Below the pieces are notes generated by a model. That model searched no databases. It had not been told where the DNA came from and worked only from the letters and a program-made list of their open reading frames with translations. A stretch of 64,000 nucleotides of DNA from Arcanobacterium phocae (GTDB lineage Bacteria; Actinomycetota; Actinomycetes; Actinomycetales; Actinomycetaceae). A program made the position numbers and the translations under genes. The stretch is taken from contig NZ_LT629804.1 of the NCBI RefSeq assembly GCF_900105865.1, forward strand, positions 558,001-622,000, written 5' to 3'. Positions 18,321 to 27,565 of this stretch are shown here, in pieces. The first letter of the stretch is position 1, and each line of letters opens with the position of its first letter.

Positions 18321-20114
18321 TTACTCCACCTTCCACATGTTGAACCCGCACGATAACTCAGGCATAAGTTTCCCAGCAGTGAGATCGGCTCCCTCCAACA
18401 AGCTGGATCCGTTTACGCTAGAAACAAGAGGGTCGTGGGAGGCGCGAGAAACCTCAATAAGTAGCGTTTCTTCACGGTTGGCCCGCTCGAAGATTACGTA
18501 ATCATCACCAGTGGAGAACCAACGTAAACCACCAGATCGTAATGCAGAATGAGTGTGGCGCAATCGGATCAACGTCCTATATAGGTCATAGATATCATGA
18601 TCCCACTCAGCTTCATTCCACAAGAATGGCTTGCGAGAAGCCTCCATGCCTAAGCCATCAATCCCGATCTCATCACCTGAAAAAATCATTGGCATACCGG
18701 GGAGAGTGAGTAAGAGTGCGATTCCCAGAGGCTGGAAATCGCCGGACACAGAACGAAAGCGTGACGAATCGTGGGAGTCAAGGAGATTCATATTTGCCAG
18801 CAGGTTCTTCCACGGAATCAATGAGGAAAATTCGGTCATCATCTCGGCTAACTGGGTGCCATTAAGTCGAGGCGAAGGAAGTGGAGCACCCCACTGATCT
18901 CGTTCAATATTCTTCCCCAGCCAGCCCCAAATTGGCTTGGTGAATCCGGCATAGGCCATGGTTCCATGCCAGCCGTCGCCCTGAAGATCCACCGACGCAT
19001 CAAACTGATGCTCTGCTAATAACAAACGATCGGTTCCAAACTCAGCCATGGTCCGCCGAGTTTTCTGCGCAATCTCCCGGCTCAGATCCGTTTCACGATA
19101 TCGTCCGGCAGCCTGGGCAACATCGATCCGCCATCCGTCAAGATCAAAATCGGAGATATATCGCGAAATAACGGAGTCTGGACCGTTGTAGAGTTTTTTC
19201 TGAAGAGCACCCGAACGATGATCGAACTTCGGTAGCGAAGGAACATCTGCGAAAGAAACGTAGGACTGGCGATCCGCAGATGTAAAGAGGTAGAAATCGC
19301 TCTTCGGGGAATCTGGCTGAATTTGAGCCTCAACAAACCACGGATGTTCATTCCCAGAATGATTCAAGGTGAGATCACCGATTACACGAATACCTGCTTG
19401 GTGAGCCGTCTCAATAAGAGAGCGCAACGCTTCATCGCCACCCAAGAAAGGATCGACGGTATCGAAGGAGCTGGCATCATATCGGTGGTTCGAATTCGCC
19501 GGGAAGAAAGGAGTGAGATAGAGAGCATTGACGCCTAGATCGGCAAGGTAATCGATGTGTTCGGCGATTCCCCAAAGCGAACCGCCGTACCACTGCTTCA
19601 CCCCAGCAGGAGTTTCGGCTGCCACCGGAGTTTCCCACCTTGCAGGGATAGCCCATTCTGGCGACGACGTTGCCACATGGTCGATTGACCGTGCGAAACG
19701 ATCGGGAAAAATTTGGTAGAAGATGGCGTCATCAACCCAAGCAGGAACAGAATAGGTTGTGAGAAGAAAATCGTGAGCGTCAGAAACATCCCTATCATGA
19801 AGCCCGAGCCCATTGAACCAATAAGTACGATCGGCACTCTGGAGTGCGAAACGATAATTAACACGATGGTTAGTTTGCGTGATCATAGCAGACCACCATG
19901 TTTCATTATCGCTCTCAGACTGAAGTTCCGCGCGAATAAAGTGCGGATCGCCGTCGAAAATAACACGAACGAACACCTCATCAACCGCGAGCGAATGATC
20001 GACGCGGATAGATAGCGTCACCTCATCCCCGATCTTGGGAACCATAGTGCTGACGTAAAGTTCAGAACCGTCGTGGTGAACGCGGGGTGGGGCAAGCATA
20101 CTAGCGTTAAACAT
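18321..20114 (-). CDS. GH13 cyclomaltodextrinase/neopullulanase-type amylase
   Basis: 597 aa from the ATG at 20114, which has AGAAGGA upstream; the longer frame from 20216 lacks support. An N-terminal CBM34-like beta domain (1-120) precedes the GH13 barrel. Barrel motifs: GDLTLNHSG, the nucleophile Asp in DLDGWRIDVA, the acid Glu in LLAEHQFDAS, and the transition-state Asp in LLDSHDSSR. No signal peptide, so it acts in the cytoplasm on imported maltodextrins. Divergent from the LacI regulator, with operator-like repeats between them. Confidence 0.88.
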   Translation of the reverse strand: MFNASMLAPPRVHHDGSELYVSTMVPKIGDEVTLSIRVDHSLAVDEVFVRVIFDGDPHFIRAELQSESDNETWWSAMITQTNHRVNYRFALQSADRTYWFNGLGLHDRDVSDAHDFLLTTYSVPAWVDDAIFYQIFPDRFARSIDHVATSSPEWAIPARWETPVAAETPAGVKQWYGGSLWGIAEHIDYLADLGVNALYLTPFFPANSNHRYDASSFDTVDPFLGGDEALRSLIETAHQAGIRVIGDLTLNHSGNEHPWFVEAQIQPDSPKSDFYLFTSADRQSYVSFADVPSLPKFDHRSGALQKKLYNGPDSVISRYISDFDLDGWRIDVAQAAGRYRETDLSREIAQKTRRTMAEFGTDRLLLAEHQFDASVDLQGDGWHGTMAYAGFTKPIWGWLGKNIERDQWGAPLPSPRLNGTQLAEMMTEFSSLIPWKNLLANMNLLDSHDSSRFRSVSGDFQPLGIALLLTLPGMPMIFSGDEIGIDGLGMEASRKPFLWNEAEWDHDIYDLYRTLIRLRHTHSALRSGGLRWFSTGDDYVIFERANREETLLIEVSRASHDPLVSSVNGSSLLEGADLTAGKLMPELSCGFNMWKVE

Positions 20115-20175
20115 GTTGTTCCTTCTAATCGGTGTTAAGCACAATCGTAAGAACGAAAATTTGTGAATCATGATG

Positions 20176-20224
20176 GTTTCAGAAGAGAGCGTTAACGTTT
20201 CAGTCTTTTGCGTCACCGTTTCAG
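20176..20224. promoter_or_regulatory. Three GTTTCAG direct repeats with 21-bp period
   Basis: GTTTCAG occurs at 20176-20182, 20197-20203 and 20218-20224, exactly 21 bp apart (two DNA turns), between the divergent GH13 and lacI starts. The same half-site in inverted form flanks malE. This is probably the binding array of the LacI-type regulator for both promoters. Confidence 0.5.
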
Positions 20225-20243
20225 ATGTTGCACAATTTATGTT

Positions 20244-21263
20244 ATGGTGTCACGCATAGATCAGATTGCTCAGCAAGCATCGGTGAGTAAAGCAACGGTG
20301 TCGCGCGTGCTGAATAATCGGCCGGGTGTTAGCCCACAAATGCGACGCCTCGTGATAGATGCTATCGATAATCTCGGGATTGAACGGCCGCAAAGTTTGC
20401 GTGCTCGGAGTTTCGGAGTGATCGGTCTGGTTGTACCAGAATCGGAAGAACCGTGTGATCGTTTGTTTGTCAAAGTTGCGCAATCTACCCTGGCGAAAAG
20501 TGGTTATACTCCGGTTTTGTGCACTCACAGCAAAGACGGAATTAGTGAAGAAGACTACATCGGGATGCTCTGTGAAAAGGGGGCCGCTGGGATTATTCTC
20601 GCGGGTGGGACACACGCCAAAATAGGCAGTGATGTAACACGATATGCCGATCTAGTTGCTCGGGAGGTTCCCATTGTGTTTTCTGACGGTTTCAATCCGA
20701 CGTTACGGGCGCCATTCTTTTCTCACGACGATCATGCGGCAAGCGATATAGCTGTTCGACACCTCAAAAACCTAGGTCATACCCGAATCGGATTGCTGAT
20801 TTCCTCAGTTTCTACTGTACCCATACGCCGTTTTATCGACGGCTACAAGGCTGCGATGGAACGTGAATGCGGATTGTATAAACCGGAATGGATCGTGATG
20901 AGCCACAACCGGGAAGAAACAGGATATGTTGCTGCGCTGCGGTTGCTGAGATGTGGCGTGACTGCAGTGGTATGCGGGTCTGACATGTTGGCATTGGGGG
21001 CGATGCATTCGGTTACCCAACACGGAAAACTAGTGCCGGGTGATATTTCGATCATCGGGTATGGCGATTCGAATTTGCTTGCCTATACAGCGCCGCCACT
21101 TACTACGGTGCGAAAGGCAATGCTGTCAATGGGGACGGCTGTTGCCCACACGCTAATTGACAGCATTGAAGGCGAAGAAACAATCATGGGTGAATCACTT
21201 TTTTCTCCCGAACTCGTTATCCGTGAAACAACAGCACCTCCATGCAGTAAAATAGACACCTGA
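20244..21263 (+). CDS. LacI family regulator of the maltodextrin locus
   Basis: 339 aa from ATG 20244 (MVSRIDQIAQ); the frame from 20208 would add an atypical N-terminus. HTH: IDQIAQQASVSKATVSRVLNN, then the hinge helix. The effector domain is PBP1-like (FGVIGLVVPESEEP, GIILAGG, TAVVCGSDMLALG, SIIGYGDSNLL). It is divergent from the cytoplasmic amylase and upstream of malEFG, so it most likely represses both, released by maltose or a maltodextrin. Operator-like repeats sit at both promoters. Confidence 0.9.
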   Translation: MVSRIDQIAQQASVSKATVSRVLNNRPGVSPQMRRLVIDAIDNLGIERPQSLRARSFGVIGLVVPESEEPCDRLFVKVAQSTLAKSGYTPVLCTHSKDGISEEDYIGMLCEKGAAGIILAGGTHAKIGSDVTRYADLVAREVPIVFSDGFNPTLRAPFFSHDDHAASDIAVRHLKNLGHTRIGLLISSVSTVPIRRFIDGYKAAMERECGLYKPEWIVMSHNREETGYVAALRLLRCGVTAVVCGSDMLALGAMHSVTQHGKLVPGDISIIGYGDSNLLAYTAPPLTTVRKAMLSMGTAVAHTLIDSIEGEETIMGESLFSPELVIRETTAPPCSKIDT

Positions 21264-21294
21264 AACTGAAACATTGTTTCATCATTTTGAAACA
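21260..21294. promoter_or_regulatory. Operator-like palindromes upstream of malE
   Basis: CTGAAAC (21260-21266) is followed by the palindrome TGAAACA-T-TGTTTCA (21267-21281); this TGTTTCA also pairs with TGAAACA at 21288-21294 across 6 bp. These half-sites are the complement of the GTTTCAG repeats at 20176-20224. Likely LacI/MalR-type binding sites controlling malE; not experimentally known. Confidence 0.55.
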
Positions 21295-21403
21295 ACTGAG
21301 CGAGCCTAAGAAACTCGGATTTCTCTCACGTGTTACCTGTTAGCCTGTGGCTAAATGTGAATCCACAAAGTAGTGGGATCGCACAGAGTATGGAGGTAAT
21401 ACG

Positions 21404-22639
21404 ATGTTTGGTACGTCGTTCCGAAAAATGACATTCTTATGTTTAGCGGCAGCCGTTACACTGAGCGGAGTTGGAGCATGTTCTCAGGGACAAAGCGCGG
21501 AGCAGGGCGAAAAGAAGACTGGTGGCGAACTCACCGTGTGGGTAGATGCGGGCCATATCGATGCGATTAAAACAGCCGCTACCAGTTTCACTAAGAAAAC
21601 TGGTGTGGACGTCAAACTTGTTCAAAAAGATTTCGGTTCCCTGCAACAAGATTTAATAACTCAGGTTCCAGCAGGAAAAGGCCCAGATATTTCGATCGGT
21701 CCAGACGATTGGACTGGATTGCTGGCCGCAGATGGTGTTATTCAGACTATCGAATTAGGCGCTTCCGAAGCCAAATATGAAAAAGTTGCCGTTGACGCAT
21801 TCAAGTATGAAGGAAAGACCTACGGTGTCCCGTATTCAATTGAAAATGTTGCCCTTATTCGCAATAAGAAACTAGCTCCAGAGGCCCCTAAGGATTGGGC
21901 AGATATGAAGGCTATGGGTAAGGCCGCTGGAACAGAATACCCCTACCTCGTTCAGGTTGGCGATAAGGGTGATCCTTACACGTTGTATCCTGTGCAAACG
22001 TCGTTTGGCTCATTCGTTTTCGGGCAAAATGACGACGGAAGCTACAATCCATCGCAACTGACAATCGGCGATCAGCACGGAACAGATTTCGCGAACTGGA
22101 TGAAGCAAGAAACTGAGGAAGGTCTGCTGAGCACCTCCATGTCTGCTGATATTGCGATTTCGAAGTTCACCGAAGGTGCGTCGCCATTCATCATTAGTGG
22201 CCCATGGAACATCCAAGCAATTCAAAAGGCCGAGATGGATTTCGCGGTTGAACCGGTCCCAAGCGCAGGCGGTATGCCTGCCCGCCCATTTGTTGGGGTA
22301 CAGGGCTTTTTCCTCACCGCAAAAACTCAAAACAAGATCGCTGCAACAAACTTCCTTACCAACTACATCGGAACGAAAGACATCCAAGTAGATCTCTTCA
22401 AGGCAGGTGGAAACCCACCAGCTTTGAAGGACGCTCTGGCTGAAGTTGCATCGGATCCAATTGTTCAAGGCTTCGCTGAAGCGGGGAAAAACGGCGTTCC
22501 GTTGCCAAATATTACGGAAATGTCGGCCGTATGGGAATCCTGGAACTCTGCAGAAGTTGCCATAGTCAACAAGCAGGGCGAAGCACAAGAAATCTGGGCA
22601 AAGATGGCTGACGATATCGCCAAGACTCTAAAGAAATAG
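21404..22639 (+). CDS. malE: Maltose/maltodextrin ABC transporter substrate-binding lipoprotein
   Basis: 411 aa. The signal peptide ends in a lipobox (SGVGAC, Cys near 26). The mature protein has the MalE-type fold: ELTVWVDAGHIDAIKTAA, GKGPDISIGPDDWTG, AFKYEGKTYGVPYSIENVAL, and PSAGGMPARPFVGVQG. It captures maltodextrins outside the membrane and delivers them to MalFG. ATG 21404 has GGAGG upstream. First gene of the malEFG operon, preceded by operator-like palindromes. Confidence 0.92.
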   Translation: MFGTSFRKMTFLCLAAAVTLSGVGACSQGQSAEQGEKKTGGELTVWVDAGHIDAIKTAATSFTKKTGVDVKLVQKDFGSLQQDLITQVPAGKGPDISIGPDDWTGLLAADGVIQTIELGASEAKYEKVAVDAFKYEGKTYGVPYSIENVALIRNKKLAPEAPKDWADMKAMGKAAGTEYPYLVQVGDKGDPYTLYPVQTSFGSFVFGQNDDGSYNPSQLTIGDQHGTDFANWMKQETEEGLLSTSMSADIAISKFTEGASPFIISGPWNIQAIQKAEMDFAVEPVPSAGGMPARPFVGVQGFFLTAKTQNKIAATNFLTNYIGTKDIQVDLFKAGGNPPALKDALAEVASDPIVQGFAEAGKNGVPLPNITEMSAVWESWNSAEVAIVNKQGEAQEIWAKMADDIAKTLKK

Positions 22640-22686
22640 CGTAACCCTAGATACAGCATGACGGGTAGAGGCTGGAAGAAAGAACA

Positions 22687-24276
22687 ATGACACACGATTC
22701 GCGATCCTCAGTGCAACACAAGCGAGCGAAACGCCTATGTGCGCATGCAGATATTCGAATAACCCCCATGATTATCAAAATCATCATCCTGGGTTTCTTG
22801 GACGCTTTTAGCCTCTACTCCGCATTTCTCCTTCTATCCAGCCAGCGCTGGCTACTATTCACGGCGTTAATTACGATCACCGTCGTCGTCAACTGGGTGT
22901 ACTGGAGCAAAAACAAACTCCCCGCAAAATACCTTATCCCGGGGCTTGTTTTTCTCTTCATTTTCCAAATGTTCGCAATTGTCTACTCCAGCTACGTGGC
23001 GTTCACCAACTACGGAACCGGGCACAACGTGGATAAAAGCCACGCAATATCGTCGATCGTGCAAGCCTCGCTAGAAAAAGTTCCCGAATCTGCCACTGTG
23101 CCGATCACGGTTGTGAAATGCGGCGGTGACTACGGATTTTTGTACTCTGACAGTGAAGGAAACTACCTGCTTGGAACAGCGGAAACTCCCTCACAAAAAG
23201 TTGACGTCGAAACGGATGCCAACGGGCTTCCTGCTGTACCTGGCTGCGAATCACTTGATTTCGCTGGACTCTTAGAACATCAGAATGACATCACTGAGCT
23301 GAGCGTACCTGTGAGTACCGATCTTCGTGATGGAATGCTCCGCACCTCAGACGGTACTTCCGCGTTCGTCTTCCGTTCTACCCTAGAATACGATGCGAAA
23401 AACGATACCTTCACTGATACCCAAACCGGCGAAGTATATAGAGATACTGGTTCCGGATCCTTTGTTTCCGCCTCCGGAAAACAGCTGAGCCCAGGCTGGA
23501 AAATCAACGTAGGCTTCGCCAACTTCGTGAAAGCCTTCAGCGCGAAAGAAATACGCGGATCTTTCGTCAACGTTTTCCTGTGGACCATTGAATATTCGCT
23601 CATCTCCGTGGCCTCGACCTTCGCACTCGGCCTTTTCCTGGCCGTAGCTTTTAACAATTCGCGCATGAAAGGACGGCGCTTCTACCGTTCGATACTCATT
23701 TTGCCGTATGCATTTCCTGGGTTCCTATCGGCACTTGTGTGGGCCGGATTGTTGAATGAGAAATTTGGGTTTATCAACCAGGTTCTACTCGGAGGAGCGG
23801 ATATCCCATGGCTCCAATCGCCCGTGCTGGCTAAGGTGTCTGTTCTTGTAGTTAATTTGTGGCTGGGTTTCCCGTATATGTTTTTGGTGTGTATGGGGGC
23901 ATTGCAGTCTATTCCTGAGGATATTTCTGAAGCTGCAAAGTTGGACGGAGCCTCCGCATGGCAGATTTTCCGGCTGATCAAGTTTCCTCTGTTGTTGGTT
24001 TCGGTTGCTCCGTTGCTGATTTCATCTTTCGCGATGACCTTCAACAACTTCAACCTCATTTATATGCTGACGTCTGGCGGCCCGGTGAATTCCGAATCTC
24101 AGCTAAATGTTGGTAGCACAGACATTCTCATCTCGATGGTGTACAAGCTGGCATTCGTAGGGGCCAACCGAGATTACGGTTTAGCCAGCGCGTTTGCGAT
24201 CATCATTTTCTTTATTGTTGCGTTGATTTCCGCAATTGGTTTCCGGATGTCGAAGTCGCTTGAGGAGGTTAACTAA
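22687..24276 (+). CDS. malF: Maltose ABC transporter permease MalF
   Basis: 529 aa, close to E. coli MalF. Three N-terminal TM helices are followed by a large external domain of about 170 residues (roughly 110-280, the MalF P2 region) and the transporter core. The EAA loop is SEAAKLDGASAWQIFRLIKFP, which contacts the ATPase. It lies 47 bp after malE. The intact external domain supports maltodextrin specificity rather than a generic sugar permease. Confidence 0.92.
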   Translation: MTHDSRSSVQHKRAKRLCAHADIRITPMIIKIIILGFLDAFSLYSAFLLLSSQRWLLFTALITITVVVNWVYWSKNKLPAKYLIPGLVFLFIFQMFAIVYSSYVAFTNYGTGHNVDKSHAISSIVQASLEKVPESATVPITVVKCGGDYGFLYSDSEGNYLLGTAETPSQKVDVETDANGLPAVPGCESLDFAGLLEHQNDITELSVPVSTDLRDGMLRTSDGTSAFVFRSTLEYDAKNDTFTDTQTGEVYRDTGSGSFVSASGKQLSPGWKINVGFANFVKAFSAKEIRGSFVNVFLWTIEYSLISVASTFALGLFLAVAFNNSRMKGRRFYRSILILPYAFPGFLSALVWAGLLNEKFGFINQVLLGGADIPWLQSPVLAKVSVLVVNLWLGFPYMFLVCMGALQSIPEDISEAAKLDGASAWQIFRLIKFPLLLVSVAPLLISSFAMTFNNFNLIYMLTSGGPVNSESQLNVGSTDILISMVYKLAFVGANRDYGLASAFAIIIFFIVALISAIGFRMSKSLEEVN

Positions 24277-24277
24277 C

Positions 24278-25144
24278 ATGGAATTCTTTGGTCGTGCTAA
24301 GCGGTGGCTTTTGGATACTGGATGGCGGCACATCGTTGGGGTGTTTGCGTCTGTTTTCGCGGCGTTCCCAATTTGTTATATTCTTTCTGCCTCGCTGAAC
24401 CGAAGCGGCACGTTGTTATCCGCAAACAGTCTTTTCGCAGAGCCAACCATCGACAATTACATTGGCTTGTTCTCCATTCCGCACCAGCCATACGGGAATT
24501 GGTACGTTAATACGGTTGTGATTGGATTGACGACGGCGGTACTGTCAGTTTTCTTGGGAGCCTTGGCTGCGTATGCGTTTTCTCGGATGAGGTTTTATGG
24601 ACGACGTGCCGGGTTGCTTTCGCTGATCTTGGTGCAGTTGTTCCCTCAACTTTTATCGATCGTAGCTATCTATTTGCTGCTGGATACATTCGGGGATTTT
24701 GTTCCTGCGTTGGGAATTAACAGTCGATTAGCACTGATCCTGGTGTATTTAGGGGGAGCACTAGGGACGAACACGTATCTAATGTACGGGTTTTTCAACA
24801 CGGTGCCGAAGGAAATCGACGAGGCGGCAAAGATCGACGGAGCTGGGCATGCACGGACTTTCTTCATGATCATCCTTCCGTTGGTGACCCCAATTTTGGC
24901 TGTGGTGGCATTGCTATCTTTTATTGGAACCGTGAGCGAATACGCGGTGGCAAGCACCGTGCTGGTATCACCAGAAAAACAGACCTTGGCTGTGGGGTTA
25001 TTTAGTTTCGTTTCGCAAAAGTTCTCCCAAAATTGGGGACTTTTTGCCGCGGGTGCTGTGCTGGCGGCTATTCCAGTAATGGTTGTGTTCTTTGCTTTGC
25101 AAAAATACATCGTTTCTGGGCTAACCGCGGGTTCGGTGAAGTAG
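24278..25144 (+). CDS. malG: Maltose ABC transporter permease MalG
   Basis: 288 aa from ATG 24278, one base after the malF stop, with GAGGAGG upstream; the frame open from 24236 overlaps malF and is not needed. Six TM helices and the EAA motif EIDEAAKIDGAGHARTFFMI. It pairs with MalF in the membrane. No malK-type ATPase gene follows, so a shared ATPase encoded elsewhere (MsiK-like, as known in streptomycetes) is inferred. Confidence 0.92.
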   Translation: MEFFGRAKRWLLDTGWRHIVGVFASVFAAFPICYILSASLNRSGTLLSANSLFAEPTIDNYIGLFSIPHQPYGNWYVNTVVIGLTTAVLSVFLGALAAYAFSRMRFYGRRAGLLSLILVQLFPQLLSIVAIYLLLDTFGDFVPALGINSRLALILVYLGGALGTNTYLMYGFFNTVPKEIDEAAKIDGAGHARTFFMIILPLVTPILAVVALLSFIGTVSEYAVASTVLVSPEKQTLAVGLFSFVSQKFSQNWGLFAAGAVLAAIPVMVVFFALQKYIVSGLTAGSVK

Positions 25145-25249
25145 GAAGAGAAAAATATCTTTAAAAAACAACGCTGTATGGCTAAAAGAAACTATATGGC
25201 TTACCAAGAATAGTGGTACGCAAATAGCTAGTTTTCAAAGGAGAAAACG

Positions 25250-27445
25250 GTGAAAATCAATTCAAGAAAAGCTATGACAGGTATTATCGCAGGTGCTCTT
25301 GCGGTTGCTATGTCGTGCGTAGTTCCTTCGGCTTCTGCTGCTTCTAGTGAGGGAAGTAGAAGCTCAGTTGGATACTCTAGCGATTTGGCAGGAGATGTTA
25401 TTTATCAGATAGTTGTTGATCGTTTTTATGATGGTAATCCGGGGAATAACGATCCAGCTTCTGCGCCAGGGATGTTTAGTCAAGATAAGTCCAATTGGCA
25501 ACTGTACTGGGGCGGTGATTTTGCTGGAATTACAGCAAAAATTGACTATTTAAAGAAAATGGGAGTGGGAGCTATCTGGATTTCTCCTCCGGTAAAAAAT
25601 ATGAGTGTTCCTGCAATTGATCAAAACGGAACCAAGCTTGCTGGATATCACGGGTATTGGGGAATGGATTTCTTTGTGCCAGACCCCCATTTTGGTACGT
25701 GGAAAGAGTTTGATGCCATGGTTAAAGCGGCCCATAAGGCAGGCATCAAAGTGGTGATGGATTGGGCAATGAACCACACGTCTCCAGAAGACGTTAATAA
25801 TGTTAATTATGGAGTCAATGGTGCCCTGGAGAAGAACGGCGAACGGATCAGTTCTTATAACTCCGATCCAGCAGGGTACTTTCATCATAATGGCGGTGTC
25901 TCTGACTACAATCATCGTTACCAAATGCGGTATCAAAACTTGTTTAATCTAGCCGATTTAGCTCAAGAAAATCCGGCAACGGAAGCGTACCTTAAAGAAG
26001 CTGTAGATACGTGGATTCAGCATGGTGTTGATGGTATCCGGATGGATGCGGTTAAACACATGTCTCAAGGATTCCAGAAAGCCTACGTCGATCATATTTA
26101 TTCTCAAAAAGGAATGTTCGTCTTCGGAGAATGGGCTGATACTGCAACAGCACCGTTGTGGCAAGACGAAATTAACTTCGCAAATGCAAGTGGCCAATCG
26201 GTTGAAAATTTTGATCTCAATGCCAGCTTACATAAAGCATTCGGCCAGAATATGTCGATTAAAGAAGTAGATGCTGTGATTGGCCGTCAGCAGGAGAAGT
26301 TTAACTGGCCAAATCACCTAATTAATTTCGTCGATGGACACGATGTCTCACGTCTTTTATCCATACGAAATGACACAAATAAGCTGGATCAAGCAACTAT
26401 TATTGCGATGACTGCCCCAGGTATTCCGTCTATCTACTATGGAGATGAGCAGTATTCGCATAATGACGAGACTAACTTTTCGCAGCAACGTGGCGGGGAC
26501 CCGTTCAATCGTCAGCAGATGCCAAAATTCGATACAGAAACGAAGAATTTCAAGGTCATTCGTGCTCTTTCAGATCTACGAAAAGACAATCCTGCTTTAA
26601 GATACGGAATCTCGCAACAACGGTGGATAAATGATGATGTTTATGTGTATGAACGTCACTTCTTCAACGACGTCGTTCTTGTAGCAGTTAATAAAGGACA
26701 ACAAGATCAAAAACTTGACGGTCTTAGAACACGCTTACCTCAGGGGAAATACGATGACAGGTTAAAGAAGATGCTCGGTGGCGGTACACTTTCTGTTATG
26801 TCGGGTACCGGTGAAGATCGTGCTACTGGAGAATATATTCTGAAGGCCGGTCAGGCTGCTGTGTGGTCGTATGTTTCTGATAAGAAAGATGACGCTCCAA
26901 AAATTGGAAACATCGGGCCGACAATGGGACGTCAAGGAAACATGGTAGTGGTATCTGGAAAGGACTTTGGAACAGATAAAGGAGCCGTCACAGTTGCTGG
27001 AACACCTGCAACCGTAAAACAATGGACTTCTCAATCGATTGAGTTTGTTATCCCTAATACAGGATCTTCAGGTATTAAGCAGGTTACTGTTACAAGTAAG
27101 ACAGGAAAAGAATCCAACGCAATCAATTATGAGATTCTTTCAGGTCCTCAAACCCAAGCAACTTTCTCGATAGATGGAATATCGATGACCATGGGTGACG
27201 AATTGTACCTCTCAGGAGATGTTCCAGAGCTTGGGGATAACAATGCCGATCGTGCAATGATTAATGGTCCTGCCGCGTGCCCACAGTTCCCTAAGTGTTT
27301 TATTAACGTTAGTGTTCCACAAAATAAAGAGATTAACTACAAGTTCTTTATTAAACGGAAGACCGGCGAGGTCGAATGGCAACAGCAAAGCCACAGGGCC
27401 ACAATTTCTTCACCACAGGCGATGTCTTTTGACGTTTCTTGGTGA
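25250..27445 (+). CDS. Secreted GH13 alpha-amylase/CGTase-like enzyme with IPT and CBM20 domains
   Basis: 731 aa from GTG 25250 with AAAGGAG upstream. A signal peptide (1-30, ending SASA) is followed by a barrel very like cyclodextrin glucanotransferases: ALWIS-like GAIWISPPV, YHGYWGMDF, MNHTSP, nucleophile Asp in DGIRMDAVKHM, acid Glu in FGEWAD, and FVDGHDVSR. After domain C come an IPT/TIG fold (about 555-625, IGPTMGRQGNMVVVSG) and a C-terminal starch-binding CBM20-like domain (TFSIDGISMTMGDELYLSG to the end). It degrades or cyclises starch outside the cell, feeding MalEFG. Confidence 0.88.
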   Translation: MKINSRKAMTGIIAGALAVAMSCVVPSASAASSEGSRSSVGYSSDLAGDVIYQIVVDRFYDGNPGNNDPASAPGMFSQDKSNWQLYWGGDFAGITAKIDYLKKMGVGAIWISPPVKNMSVPAIDQNGTKLAGYHGYWGMDFFVPDPHFGTWKEFDAMVKAAHKAGIKVVMDWAMNHTSPEDVNNVNYGVNGALEKNGERISSYNSDPAGYFHHNGGVSDYNHRYQMRYQNLFNLADLAQENPATEAYLKEAVDTWIQHGVDGIRMDAVKHMSQGFQKAYVDHIYSQKGMFVFGEWADTATAPLWQDEINFANASGQSVENFDLNASLHKAFGQNMSIKEVDAVIGRQQEKFNWPNHLINFVDGHDVSRLLSIRNDTNKLDQATIIAMTAPGIPSIYYGDEQYSHNDETNFSQQRGGDPFNRQQMPKFDTETKNFKVIRALSDLRKDNPALRYGISQQRWINDDVYVYERHFFNDVVLVAVNKGQQDQKLDGLRTRLPQGKYDDRLKKMLGGGTLSVMSGTGEDRATGEYILKAGQAAVWSYVSDKKDDAPKIGNIGPTMGRQGNMVVVSGKDFGTDKGAVTVAGTPATVKQWTSQSIEFVIPNTGSSGIKQVTVTSKTGKESNAINYEILSGPQTQATFSIDGISMTMGDELYLSGDVPELGDNNADRAMINGPAACPQFPKCFINVSVPQNKEINYKFFIKRKTGEVEWQQQSHRATISSPQAMSFDVSW

Positions 27446-27484
27446 AACTACTTGATCCTCAAGCAAGTAGAGAATAAATAATGG

Positions 27485-27528
27485 GGTGTGTCGTGTTTAG
27501 CGTGATGCACGTATAAACACGGCACACC
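27485..27528 (+). terminator. Terminator hairpin after the amylase gene
   Basis: GGTGTGTCGTGTTTA (27485-27499) pairs with TAAACACGGCACACC (27514-27528) with one G-U pair, giving a 15-bp stem whose loop holds a smaller inverted repeat. An AT-rich stretch follows. It closes the maltodextrin locus. Confidence 0.7.
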
Positions 27529-27565
27529 ACTATATTTATATGCTTAAAAATGGGAAACTAAGACC

